From contig JAPPMO010000107.1 of NCBI GenBank assembly GCA_028873975.1, positions 55,147-119,146 of the forward strand: a stretch of 64,000 nucleotides of DNA, written 5' to 3'. The position numbers were made by a program, and so were the translations under genes. A model generated the notes under the pieces. That model was not told the origin of the DNA. It did no database searches and saw only the letters and a program-made list of their open reading frames with translations. Positions 18,682 to 27,180 of this stretch are shown piece after piece. Position 1 is the stretch's first letter. Every line of letters begins with the position of its first letter. This DNA comes from Chloroflexota bacterium. Lineage in GTDB: Bacteria; Chloroflexota; Anaerolineae; Aggregatilineales; Phototrophicaceae.

Positions 18682-19869
18682 ATGAAATGGTCGCAAGTCA
18701 AATATCAGCCGGAGCGGACGCTGACTTATCTGGGCAGCCCCAGCGTTGTTCGCCTTGAAGACGGCGCTTTGCTGGTCTCGCATGATTACTTTGGTTTGAA
18801 AGGCTGCCCCAAAAACCATGAGGGGGAGGAAAGCCTGACAAGTATCTACCGCTCGGAAGATGATGGCGAGACCTGGGTCAATATCACGCATATTATGAAT
18901 TGCTATTGGAGCAGCTTGTTCATTCACGATGACGCGGCGTACATCCTGGGTACATCGCAGCAATACGGTTCGATTGTGATTCGGCGCAGCGTAGACGGCG
19001 GATTTACCTGGACGCACCCAGCCGATGAACGCAGCGGCATGCTTTTCCGAGGCGGCTATCATCACGAGCCGCCTAACTATCATTGCGCTCCCGTGCCGAT
19101 CGTCCGCCACGAGGGACGTCTGTACCGCGCTTTTGAAGATTGCGACCCGCCGGGCTGGGGCAACTTTCAAGCCGGCGTAATTTCCGCGCCAGCGGATGCG
19201 GACTTGCTGGATGCCGCCAACTGGACCATGAGCAACAAGATGCCATTTGATCCCGCCTGGATACCGAGCGAGTGGGACCCGGCCGACGCCGCAGCTCCGG
19301 GCTGGAGAGAAGGCAATATCGTGGCGGCGCCCGATGGCCAACTCTGGAATATCATGACTTATGAGGCGGGTTCGATTGTGAAAGAAGTTGCGACTCGCCT
19401 GAAAATTGAAGATGAGGGCAAGACCCTTGCGTTCGATCCCGCAAGCGGTTATGTCAACTTCCCGGGCAGCAAGGCCAAATTCACCATCCGGCGCGATCCG
19501 CAAACGGGCAAATATCTGTCTTTGGTGAACAACCTGGCGGATCCTGATACCTTGCGCGAGATGGCCGAGGGAGACCTGAAAGCCCAGGGGCACCGCGGCA
19601 AGCACCCCATGCGGCAGCGCAATGTGCTATCGTTGAGCGCGTCGGAGGACCTGTGGAATTGGCGCCTGGTCAAGACGCTAATGCGTGACGACACAGGCTT
19701 GGAGCCGGCGCCGTCTATTTTGTTGACCGGTTTCCAGTACGTCGATTGGCAATTCGATGGCGATGACCTGATTTATGTGGTGCGTACAGCATATCGCGGC
19801 ACGCGCAACTTCCACGATTCCAATCGGATCATTTTCCGCCGATTGCGCAATTTCCGAGATTTACTTTAG
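18682..19869 (+). CDS. Sialidase-fold (BNR/Asp-box) protein, first of a tandem pair
   Basis: 395 residues without signal peptide. Asp-box repeats (S-x-D-x-G-x-T-W) are visible as SEDDGETW and SVDGGFTW, so the protein is a beta-propeller of the sialidase superfamily. The opening SPSVVRLEDGALLVSHDY aligns with the start of sialidases, but the catalytic arginine of their FRIP motif is replaced (YLGSP). True sialidase activity is therefore doubtful. Aromatic- and His-rich stretches (NYHCAPVPIV) may form a different active site. The gene is followed after 19 bases by a close paralogue. Confidence 0.75.
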   Translation: MKWSQVKYQPERTLTYLGSPSVVRLEDGALLVSHDYFGLKGCPKNHEGEESLTSIYRSEDDGETWVNITHIMNCYWSSLFIHDDAAYILGTSQQYGSIVIRRSVDGGFTWTHPADERSGMLFRGGYHHEPPNYHCAPVPIVRHEGRLYRAFEDCDPPGWGNFQAGVISAPADADLLDAANWTMSNKMPFDPAWIPSEWDPADAAAPGWREGNIVAAPDGQLWNIMTYEAGSIVKEVATRLKIEDEGKTLAFDPASGYVNFPGSKAKFTIRRDPQTGKYLSLVNNLADPDTLREMAEGDLKAQGHRGKHPMRQRNVLSLSASEDLWNWRLVKTLMRDDTGLEPAPSILLTGFQYVDWQFDGDDLIYVVRTAYRGTRNFHDSNRIIFRRLRNFRDLL

Positions 19870-19888
19870 TGTAGGAAAGCAAGAACAG

Positions 19889-21016
19889 ATGATCTGGCGC
19901 GAAGTCAAATACCAACCCGAGCGTACGTTAACCTATCTGGGAAGCCCGAGCATCGTTCGTCTGGCGGACGGCGCGCTGGTAGCCTCGCACGATTATTTTG
20001 GCTTGAAGGGATGCCCCAAGAATCACGAGGCTGAAGAAAGCTTGACGAGCATCTATCGGTCGGAAGACGACGGCATGACCTGGGTCAACGTGACGCATAT
20101 CATGAACTGCTATTGGAGCAGCTTGTTCACCCATCGCGGCAGTTTGTACATTCTTGGCACATCCCAGCAATACGGCTCGATCGTGATCCGCCGCAGCGAT
20201 GACGGCGGCTTCACCTGGACGCATCCCGCGGATGCCGCGTCTGGTCTACTCTTTCGCGGCGGTCCCTATCGCGACGCGCCCAATTATCATTGCGCGCCGG
20301 TCCCTGTGCTGGAGCATCAGGGACGACTGTACAAAGCCTTCGAAGACGCGGACCCGCCTGTTCATGGACCGAGCTTTCACTCTTGCGTGATCTCGGCGCC
20401 TGCGGAAGCAAACTTGCTTGACGCCTCGAACTGGACGATCAGCAACAAAATCCCCTTTGATCCCGACTGGGCGCCAGCTCAATGGGATCGGCTCGAACGG
20501 CCCTGCTGGCTGGAGGGCAATGTGCTGGAGACACCGGACGGGGAACTGTGGAATATCTTGCGGCTAAACGCCAGCCCTATGGTGAACCGAGCCGTAATCG
20601 TCAAGATTGAGGATGACGGCCGAGCAATTTCATTTGATCCGGAGACCGGGTTCATCGATTTCCCGGGCGGCGGGACCAAGTTCAATATTCGCTACGATGC
20701 GCAAACGGGCTTTTACCTCGCCTTGGTCAACAACGTTACAAATCCCGAATGGACCCGGCAACGAAATATCTTGTCCCTGAGCGTTTCGCGCGATTTGCGC
20801 CACTGGCAGGTCCTCAAAACCTTAATGGCGGACGAGAGTGGTTTGTCCGCGGAAGACTCGATGCGCCTTACAGGATTTCAGTACGTCGATTGGCAGTTCG
20901 ACGGCGATGATATCATCTATCTCGTGCGCGCTGCTTATCGTGGAGCCATCCGCTATCACGACTCGAACCGCATCATCTTCCGCAAGCTGGAAGGTTTTCG
21001 TTCGTTCTTACCCTGA
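19889..21016 (+). CDS. Sialidase-fold (BNR/Asp-box) protein, second of a tandem pair
   Basis: 375 residues, clearly homologous to the preceding protein over its whole length: shared blocks include VKYQPERTLTYLGSPS, HIMNCYWSSLF, GTSQQYGSIVIRRS and TGFQYVDWQFDGDD. It carries the same Asp boxes (SEDDGMTW, SDDGGFTW) and the same loss of the FRIP arginine. It lacks about twenty residues found in the first copy near DTLREMAEGDLKAQG. The ATG at 19889 matches the paralogue's start. The pair looks like an old tandem duplication with retained conserved core, pointing to related but different substrates. It ends 14 bases from the convergent GH32-like gene. Confidence 0.75.
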   Translation: MIWREVKYQPERTLTYLGSPSIVRLADGALVASHDYFGLKGCPKNHEAEESLTSIYRSEDDGMTWVNVTHIMNCYWSSLFTHRGSLYILGTSQQYGSIVIRRSDDGGFTWTHPADAASGLLFRGGPYRDAPNYHCAPVPVLEHQGRLYKAFEDADPPVHGPSFHSCVISAPAEANLLDASNWTISNKIPFDPDWAPAQWDRLERPCWLEGNVLETPDGELWNILRLNASPMVNRAVIVKIEDDGRAISFDPETGFIDFPGGGTKFNIRYDAQTGFYLALVNNVTNPEWTRQRNILSLSVSRDLRHWQVLKTLMADESGLSAEDSMRLTGFQYVDWQFDGDDIIYLVRAAYRGAIRYHDSNRIIFRKLEGFRSFLP

Positions 21017-21030
21017 AATTTGCCAGCTGC

Positions 21031-22668
21031 TCAGGCGGGATCGGCGTCCGTATCCCAGATGCTGCGCATTTGCCAAGCGTCTAGTCTCGCGGCCGTCGTG
21101 GACCCTCCCTGGGAGCGCATGGAAACGCCAAGGCTGTCCTCGCGGCCGGGATAGACCCGCGTCGCCAGGCATTGTCTGCCGTTGACGAATACCTCGACCA
21201 CACTGCGGTCGATAAAAACGCGCAATTGCAGAGGCTCGTCTGGCGCGATATACACAGGCGCGGATTCCGGCGCGCGCGAAAGCGCGTCCGGCAGCGTCGA
21301 CGAATACGATGTATCTATTGTGATCACGCTTTCATAACGCTCTGGCAGCTTTTGCATGGCGACCGAGCTGGCGTTCATAGCCGCGGATTTGGAAAGCCGC
21401 TGTCGATAGCGGCGCCCGCGATGTTTGTAAAAGGCGATGCGCGTGAACTCTTCTCGCTTGGGTGAGCGCAGCACGTTCAATTCGACCATGGGCGCGTCGC
21501 CGGGATCAAGCTCCAGCGACAGTTCCATCGCATTGCCCTGAATACCGTCCAATACGATTTCCTGGTTGGCTGGAAGCGTGACGGGTCCCGACTGCCGATG
21601 TTCATGGCGCAGCGACTCGATGCCGCCGGCCGGCTCCATGAGCAAGCGCTTGTCCTCGTCCAGGGTGAGCAGGCGCGGCAGGGTCATGATCTGGTTCCAG
21701 CCGCGTGTAGGCATGCCCTGGTTCATGTTGAAAATGACGATGACGCCGCCCTTGCCGTCGGGTGTGGCTGACGGCGCATGGACGCCTGATGGCGTCGAGG
21801 GTCCGAAGTTGAACAAGCCGCCGTCGCTGACGACGAATTTGTCGCGATCCTTGTCATAGTCCCCCAGCAGGTACTGCCCGCCGGTCATGTGGCTGTAAAT
21901 GAGCAAGATATGCTTGTCATCTCCAATCGGCCAGAAATAGGGACAAGCGCCATCGTCGCCGACCACTGTGTACTGGTCCTGCTCGACAAAAGGATGCAGG
22001 TAATCCCAATTTATCAGATCAGTGGACCGGAATAGAAAATTGGCGCGGATTTGCTTGCGGTCCGGACCTTCAGGCAAAGTCCCGCCGGACAGGGCATAGT
22101 AGAACCCGTCTTTCTCCCATATACAGGGGTCGAAGACAGTGTAGGGCAAGGGCGGATCCCCTTCTTTTGCCATCGGGATGACGGCCCCGTCCCCCAGCTT
22201 TTCCCAGTTCAGCAAAAGCGGATCCGAGGAGGTGGCGACCATATTGCCGATCTTGGTACCGTGATACATGGCGATGACGCGATCGTCCTCTACCAGCGCG
22301 GAACCCGAATAGCAGCACTCTTCCGGATGGGGATAGATCGCATAGGGCAAATCGCGCCAGTGGATCAAGTCGTCGCTGACGGCGTGCCCCCAATGTTGAC
22401 GACTGTCTTCGGGGGGATAGGCTTGGTAAAACAGGTGCCAGCGCCCTTGCCAAAAGCAGAGTCCATTGGGGTCGTTCAAGGTGCTTTCGGGATTGACGTA
22501 GTGATAAAGCGGACGATGGGAGTCCGCAGCGAGTTTCCTGCGCGATTCGTCAAAGCGCTTTAGCAGCGAATTCTCGCGCAGTTGCCGCTCTTGTTCGGCT
22601 AAGTCTCCAGCAAAGCTATAACGGGGAACAGCCGACGTGTAATCCGGCTGGTTATCTGTTTTCACCAT
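21031..22668 (-). CDS. GH32-like glycoside hydrolase (fructosidase fold)
   Basis: 545 residues. A five-bladed propeller followed by a C-terminal beta-sandwich (FIDRSVVEVFVNGRQ) matches GH32. The nucleophile block is present as TLNDPNGLCFWQGRWHLFYQ (Asp66). The transition-state block RDP reads FDP (179-181), and the acid/base block normally containing Glu-Cys reads GACPYFW (240-246), so the catalytic glutamate is not where expected. It may act on a different sugar or use another proton donor. No signal peptide, so intracellular. The start follows GGAAAGAG. It is the last gene of the minus-strand set running from the chaperonin. Confidence 0.82.
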   Translation of the reverse strand: MVKTDNQPDYTSAVPRYSFAGDLAEQERQLRENSLLKRFDESRRKLAADSHRPLYHYVNPESTLNDPNGLCFWQGRWHLFYQAYPPEDSRQHWGHAVSDDLIHWRDLPYAIYPHPEECCYSGSALVEDDRVIAMYHGTKIGNMVATSSDPLLLNWEKLGDGAVIPMAKEGDPPLPYTVFDPCIWEKDGFYYALSGGTLPEGPDRKQIRANFLFRSTDLINWDYLHPFVEQDQYTVVGDDGACPYFWPIGDDKHILLIYSHMTGGQYLLGDYDKDRDKFVVSDGGLFNFGPSTPSGVHAPSATPDGKGGVIVIFNMNQGMPTRGWNQIMTLPRLLTLDEDKRLLMEPAGGIESLRHEHRQSGPVTLPANQEIVLDGIQGNAMELSLELDPGDAPMVELNVLRSPKREEFTRIAFYKHRGRRYRQRLSKSAAMNASSVAMQKLPERYESVITIDTSYSSTLPDALSRAPESAPVYIAPDEPLQLRVFIDRSVVEVFVNGRQCLATRVYPGREDSLGVSMRSQGGSTTAARLDAWQMRSIWDTDADPA

Positions 22669-22737
22669 GGTTCTCTTTCCATATATGGTTCGGACAAGGT
22701 CTCAAATATTGTTTGCCACATGAGCCTCACAACTCGA

Positions 22738-23493
22738 CTAATGCGTCGTATAACCGCCGTCGACAACAATGCCTGTGCCTGTGATATAGCTGGCGTCGTC
22801 AGAGGCCAGGAAGGCGGCAACGCTAGCAATTTCTTCCGGCTGTCCTCGCCGCGCCAGCGGGACCTTTTGCAGGAAGGCCTCATTCACTTCGTCAGGCACC
22901 TCCCGGTTCGCCGGCGTATCAATCGTACCGGGAAGAATCGCAACGACGCGGATTTGCGGCGCCAGTTCCAGCGACAGCGCGCGTGTCAATGACAGGACGC
23001 CGCCTTTGGACGCTTGATAGGCGGCGCTGCCGGTCAAACCGACGATGCTGTGTACGGAGGCTGTATTCAAGATGACCCCGGCCTTGCTTTTCAAAAGCTG
23101 TGGTATCGCCAGTTTGCTCGCCTGCCATACCGGGCGCAGCGTAACATCAAGAGTCCGCTGCCAGTCGTCAGCAGTCGTTTCCAGCGCCGTGGCGCCCCGC
23201 GCCCAGAAGGCGTTGTTATGCAGAATGTCCAGCCCGCCATAGGTTGTCACGGCGCAGTCGATCATTCTGACCAGGTCGCTTTCCAGGCTCACGTCGGCTT
23301 CTACAAAACGCGCCTCTCCACCTAAGCTGCGGATTTCGCCGGCGCAGTCTTTTCCTCGGGAGACATCAATATCGGCGATGACAACATGGGCGCCTTCGCG
23401 GGCAAAGCGCAATGCGGTAGCGCGGCCGATGCCTGAGGCCGCCCCGGTGATGACCGCAACTCTACCCTCTAGCCTCATCGCGATATTCGTCAA
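22738..23493 (-). CDS. Short-chain dehydrogenase/reductase
   Basis: 251 residues of classical SDR: TGAASGIGRA (nucleotide-binding glycine motif), NNAF for the NNAG motif, catalytic Ser in NTASVHS and Tyr-x3-Lys in AAYQASKGG. It uses NAD(P) to oxidise or reduce an alcohol/ketone in the cytoplasm. A TTG at 23493 is chosen because GAGGAGGGAG lies directly upstream at good spacing; ATG 23478 (MRLEGRVAV) is the alternative. It lies 36 bases from the upstream MBL gene and 69 bases before the GH32-like gene, probably one transcript. Confidence 0.92.
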   Translation of the reverse strand: MTNIAMRLEGRVAVITGAASGIGRATALRFAREGAHVVIADIDVSRGKDCAGEIRSLGGEARFVEADVSLESDLVRMIDCAVTTYGGLDILHNNAFWARGATALETTADDWQRTLDVTLRPVWQASKLAIPQLLKSKAGVILNTASVHSIVGLTGSAAYQASKGGVLSLTRALSLELAPQIRVVAILPGTIDTPANREVPDEVNEAFLQKVPLARRGQPEEIASVAAFLASDDASYITGTGIVVDGGYTTH

Positions 23494-23529
23494 GCGCTCC
23501 CTCCTCTTGCAAGTTCGTACTTAGGACTG

Positions 23530-24387
23530 CTATTCCGGGTACGGTTCAAAGCGCCAACCATCCGCAGCCTCGCGAACATAACCCAAGCCCGGGAAGGGAA
23601 AATGATAGCCATGAATGAGCGCGTTCCGCTCAGCGGCGCGTCGCAACAGCGCCCGGCGCGTTTCGATACCTGTTTCCGGCAGTTCATCCCAGGCAGGATG
23701 CCAACTGGTGTTTTCGATATGAATGGGCAGATCCATGGTGTCGGCGACGCAGATCAGCGACCTGCCCCCCGAGGTCGCCTCGACGGAAATATGGTTGCGC
23801 GTATGCCCGGGACTGGTCAGCGTACGGACGCCGGGCGCAATCTCTTCACCCGCATCAATCAGTTCCAGTTGACACTCGATAGCTTTTAAGCAATGCCGGG
23901 CGAAGCGGATATCTTCGGAATGAGCCATCTTGCTGATCTCCTCATCGCCAAGGTTGACCCAGTACTCCCATTCTCCGCGCGCCATCACATGTTTGGCGTT
24001 GGGGAAGATCATGGAATCGTCTTGGGCGACGCCGCCGCAGACGTGATCGCGATGACCGTGCGTGAGGACGACGATGTCGATATCGCCGGGGTTGTATCCC
24101 GCGCTTTCGAGACCGGGCGCCAACAGTCCCAGGTGCGGATCAAAAAACGGTCCGCCGCCGCTGTCGATCAAGATGCGCGAGTCGCCCGTATCGATCAATA
24201 GGCAATTGCATTGCAAGTCGTAATGATCGGGAGAGATGCCATGCGACTTGAAGGCAAGCGCCAAGTCTTCGGCGGCAGAACCCGCAAAAAATGTTGGCAG
24301 CAATTCAGCGCCGATCGGCTGAATGCCGTCGCTAATCGAGACGCACTTGTATTGACCGATATCGAAGGGATAAGTTCTGGCTGTCAC
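23530..24387 (-). CDS. Metallo-beta-lactamase-fold hydrolase (GTG start)
   Basis: 285 residues. The zinc-binding HxHxDH is VLTHGHRDHVCGG (His110, His112, Asp114, His115), with further ligands in SPGHTRNHISV and IHGYHFPFPG. It resembles the quorum-quenching-lactonase/hydrolase branch of the MBL fold, which opens lactones or thioesters. Translation begins at GTG 24387 with GGAG about eight bases upstream; the Shine-Dalgarno is embedded in CCATATATGGAG. It lies 54 bases downstream of the propeller gene and 36 bases upstream of the SDR. Its substrate could be a sugar lactone made by the SDR; inference only. Confidence 0.88.
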   Translation of the reverse strand: MTARTYPFDIGQYKCVSISDGIQPIGAELLPTFFAGSAAEDLALAFKSHGISPDHYDLQCNCLLIDTGDSRILIDSGGGPFFDPHLGLLAPGLESAGYNPGDIDIVVLTHGHRDHVCGGVAQDDSMIFPNAKHVMARGEWEYWVNLGDEEISKMAHSEDIRFARHCLKAIECQLELIDAGEEIAPGVRTLTSPGHTRNHISVEATSGGRSLICVADTMDLPIHIENTSWHPAWDELPETGIETRRALLRRAAERNALIHGYHFPFPGLGYVREAADGWRFEPYPE

Positions 24388-24441
24388 TAAAGCGCTCCAT
24401 ATATGGCGGCGGGGGTCGTCTTCTTGCTGTATTGTGTTGCC

Positions 24442-25392
24442 CTAAAGTTCGTACTGAACAATCCCTTTGCCAGCCAGACCGAGGAACATGGCTTCGCCGC
24501 TGGGATCGGGAACCAAGAACGCGGTTGGCGGGTCTTCCGCTTCTGCAAGAAATTCCCAATTTTGTCCGGCATCGCGGGATCTCAAAACGCCGTCTTCCGA
24601 AAGCGCATAAATCTCGGCGCGGCCATCGGGCTTGTACAGTATCTGCAATTGGTTGACCGATCCGGGTAGCGAGTTGGGCGCGCTTCGATCCCAGCTTGCG
24701 CCGTCGTCGCAAGAGATGAAAAGGCCCTTGCCTTCGGTTCCGGCGAAGAGCAAACTCTCATCCTTGCCGATTGCGTATGCCAGGCTCAATATCGGCGCGA
24801 ATTCGCTTGGGAATCCGCTTTCTCGCCAAGCGCGCCCGCCGTTAGTGCTGCGGTACAAGCCCGTTTCGGTACCGGCGAGGATCGTCTCGTCTTCCCGCAA
24901 ATGTGGCGAAGCTGCCAGACAAAGGACGCCCAGGTCGAACAAGCCGAAGTTCCAAGGCTGCCAATTCACGCCGCGGTCAGTCGAAGAGAATACGCCGTCT
25001 TCCATAGTTCCGGCCAGCATCAGCCCGTCCTGCGCGAAATATGGCGATATAGCCAGCGTCGTGAAGAGGGGAGGAGGAGCGGGGAACTTGGCGGCGAACC
25101 AGGTATCGCCGCCGTCGCTGGATCGCAGAATGCCTCCCTTGACCGCGGCAAACACCGTTCGGTCCTGGTCAAATGACGGCGATACCGCAACAGCCGTCGC
25201 AGCCATTTGAGCGCCTTGTTCCTCGACAATGGGCAAGGACTCCCAGCAATCGCCGCCATCTGTAGAGCGATACAAGCCCCCTGATGTAGCGGCGAAGCAA
25301 AGGCCGTCTTTGGCGAATCCCGGCGACGCTGCCAGCGCATAGGCAGTTGCGTCGGATCCCGTTAATTCCAGGCTGATTCTTTCACCCCGCAT
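24442..25392 (-). CDS. Seven-bladed BNR/VPS10-type beta-propeller protein, cytoplasmic
   Basis: 316 residues made almost entirely of repeats of about 43-45 residues. Each has SPxFxxD near the start and an Asp-box such as YRSTDGGDCW, LRSSDGGDTW, FSSTDRGVNW, YRSTNGGRAW, FISCDDGASW and LRSRDAGQNW. The last blade ends in GIVQYEL without an Asp box, giving seven blades. No signal peptide is present, unusual for Asp-box propellers of the Ycf48 type, which act in membranes or outside. It starts eight bases after the chaperonin-like gene, so the two are very likely co-expressed. No enzymatic residues are recognisable; a scaffold or assembly role is likely. Confidence 0.82.
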   Translation of the reverse strand: MRGERISLELTGSDATAYALAASPGFAKDGLCFAATSGGLYRSTDGGDCWESLPIVEEQGAQMAATAVAVSPSFDQDRTVFAAVKGGILRSSDGGDTWFAAKFPAPPPLFTTLAISPYFAQDGLMLAGTMEDGVFSSTDRGVNWQPWNFGLFDLGVLCLAASPHLREDETILAGTETGLYRSTNGGRAWRESGFPSEFAPILSLAYAIGKDESLLFAGTEGKGLFISCDDGASWDRSAPNSLPGSVNQLQILYKPDGRAEIYALSEDGVLRSRDAGQNWEFLAEAEDPPTAFLVPDPSGEAMFLGLAGKGIVQYEL

Positions 25393-25400
25393 GTGTCTCC

Positions 25401-27065
25401 CTACCCGGGTTGGCGCGCGATCTCCGGCGTCTGGCGATGCGCGATGACATCAATAGTCAGCATCATCCCGGCGGTTAGCACGGCATTTCGCAAGGCGGCT
25501 TTCATCACGGCGGCGCTGTCAACAAGCTCCCCGCCGTCGGCAATCGCCCCGCTGATGACATCAAAGCCAAAGCCATTGTCCAGGTCCGAGAGCTTTGCTA
25601 TGACCTCGCCCGGTTCGTACCCGGCATTTTCGTAAATGGCGCGCGCGGGCTCCGCCAGGGCATCAAATAGAATACGATGGGCTGCGCGCTCGTCGGGGTC
25701 ATCGCCGGCTTGTGATCTGCTTTCCAAGACGCTGCGGCAGTTCAGGTAAGCCATGCCGCCGCCCGGCAAAACACCGTCGCTGACCGCGGCGCGCATCGCG
25801 CTGGCGGTCTTTTCCGCCAACGTTTTTAGCTGATCGATTTCGATTTCGGACAGTCCGCCGATCCACAAAGTCGCCGAGCCGCCCATCAGTCGACCAATTC
25901 GCTTTTGAAGCGTTTCTCGCATTTGCGGGTCGTCGCTTTGTTCCAGCCAGCGTTGCAGGCGACTGATATGTTGTCGTAACACCCGTGGATTGCCCTTGCC
26001 GCCAATGACGCCGAAATTGTGGGCGCTCGCCCAACCGCGCCGCGCTCGTCCGAAGTGTCCATAGGTCACGTCTTTAAGACTGTCTCCCGCCGCCTCAACA
26101 AGCGTTTTGGCATCGGTCGCTATTGCAATATCTTCAAAGGCGGCCGCGCGTTCATCGGCGTTGGCGCCGGGTCCCCGTACCGCCATGACCTGGAAGTTCT
26201 TGAGTTTGCCGTTCGCCATCATTAAGCCGGCCATCGCTTCCGCGGAGAGTTCGGCGGCCACCAGGATCAGTTTTTCGATCTTTTGGTCGACGGCGATTTC
26301 AAGCATCGGCATGATGTGTCGCGGATCGTTGACTTTTGAATCCACGAGCACCAAGGCGGGCTCTTCGTACACAGTTTGCAATTCGACGCGGTCGACGATC
26401 ATATCGCGCGAAAACAGGCCGCTGTCCCAAGCCATGCCTTCAACATATTCCCGCCGCAAAATTCGGCTGTGATCTTTACGAATGTCAAGCCGTCCATAGG
26501 CGCCGATGATATCGAAGATTTCTCCCAGCAATTTCGCAAGCTCCGCGTCATGACAGATTGATTCCGCAACTTGCGCCAGCTTGCGCTTGCCTTCGACAGT
26601 GTAGGTCTCTTCGTCGAGCGCGACGAGCGACTTTTCCAAGGCTCTTTCCAGATGATGTCGCAGGCGCATGGCGTTCCCGCCGGATGCCAGGTAATGCAAG
26701 CCGCCATTGTATATCGCAGCCAACAACACCGCCGCGGTAGCGGAACCGTCCCCCATACGTTCGTTCTGTCGGCAAATCAAGGCGCGGGCCAGCATGGCAC
26801 CGACATCGGCGTCGCGGCGATGCAATTCTATGACGCGACGGGCAATGATGCCGCCATCATCGAGCACCTCGGGACTATCTTTGTTTTCAATGAGGGAGGT
26901 GACGGCTACCGTTCGCGCAGTTGGACCCAGCGTCGGTCGAATCGCGGACACAAGGGTATTGAGGCCGCGCTTAATGTTCTCCTGCGCTTGGGGCTGGAAA
27001 ACCAGACCGGGGCGATAAGTTTTGCGAGAATGAAAGGGCGCCTTTTCGCTCATGCGATCATCCAT
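25401..27065 (-). CDS. Divergent GroEL/Cpn60-family chaperonin
   Basis: 554 residues, full length for Cpn60. ATP-site blocks align without gaps: TLGPTARTV (45-53), VLDDGG (Asp52 equivalent), GDGSATA (105-111, Asp87 equivalent) and VLPGGGMAY (432-440). In the GroEL hydrolysis block RVEDALHATRAA this protein reads LAEKTASAMRAA, so the catalytic Asp398 position is Lys419. The apical substrate-binding stretch is also changed (DSGLFSRDMIV for DRGYLSPYFIN) and there is no GGM-rich tail. No groES is nearby. Start chosen at ATG 27065; ATG 27053 (MSEKAPF) and TTG 27071 are possible. It heads a possible operon with the beta-propeller gene. A specialised, slow or non-hydrolysing paralogue is the likeliest reading. 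Confidence 0.85.
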   Translation of the reverse strand: MDDRMSEKAPFHSRKTYRPGLVFQPQAQENIKRGLNTLVSAIRPTLGPTARTVAVTSLIENKDSPEVLDDGGIIARRVIELHRRDADVGAMLARALICRQNERMGDGSATAAVLLAAIYNGGLHYLASGGNAMRLRHHLERALEKSLVALDEETYTVEGKRKLAQVAESICHDAELAKLLGEIFDIIGAYGRLDIRKDHSRILRREYVEGMAWDSGLFSRDMIVDRVELQTVYEEPALVLVDSKVNDPRHIMPMLEIAVDQKIEKLILVAAELSAEAMAGLMMANGKLKNFQVMAVRGPGANADERAAAFEDIAIATDAKTLVEAAGDSLKDVTYGHFGRARRGWASAHNFGVIGGKGNPRVLRQHISRLQRWLEQSDDPQMRETLQKRIGRLMGGSATLWIGGLSEIEIDQLKTLAEKTASAMRAAVSDGVLPGGGMAYLNCRSVLESRSQAGDDPDERAAHRILFDALAEPARAIYENAGYEPGEVIAKLSDLDNGFGFDVISGAIADGGELVDSAAVMKAALRNAVLTAGMMLTIDVIAHRQTPEIARQPG

Positions 27066-27180
27066 GGGCAAGACGTGTGGACAACAACATGACGCGACAA
27101 TTCATATCTTGCTCGGACACGAGACGATCCCAGGAGATCTGCTACGCTGCCGCCAAGGCATCGCCCTGCGTTCGCCATCA

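Noticed and set aside
18541-19605. Long minus-strand open frame opposite the first sialidase-fold gene
   Set aside because: It lies wholly opposite a gene with clear Asp-box repeats, has an Arg/Ala-rich translation with no family features and no ribosome-binding site.
18682-21016. Calling the two BNR proteins sialidases
   Set aside because: The fold is supported but the catalytic arginine of the FRIP motif is not present, so the name would overstate the evidence.
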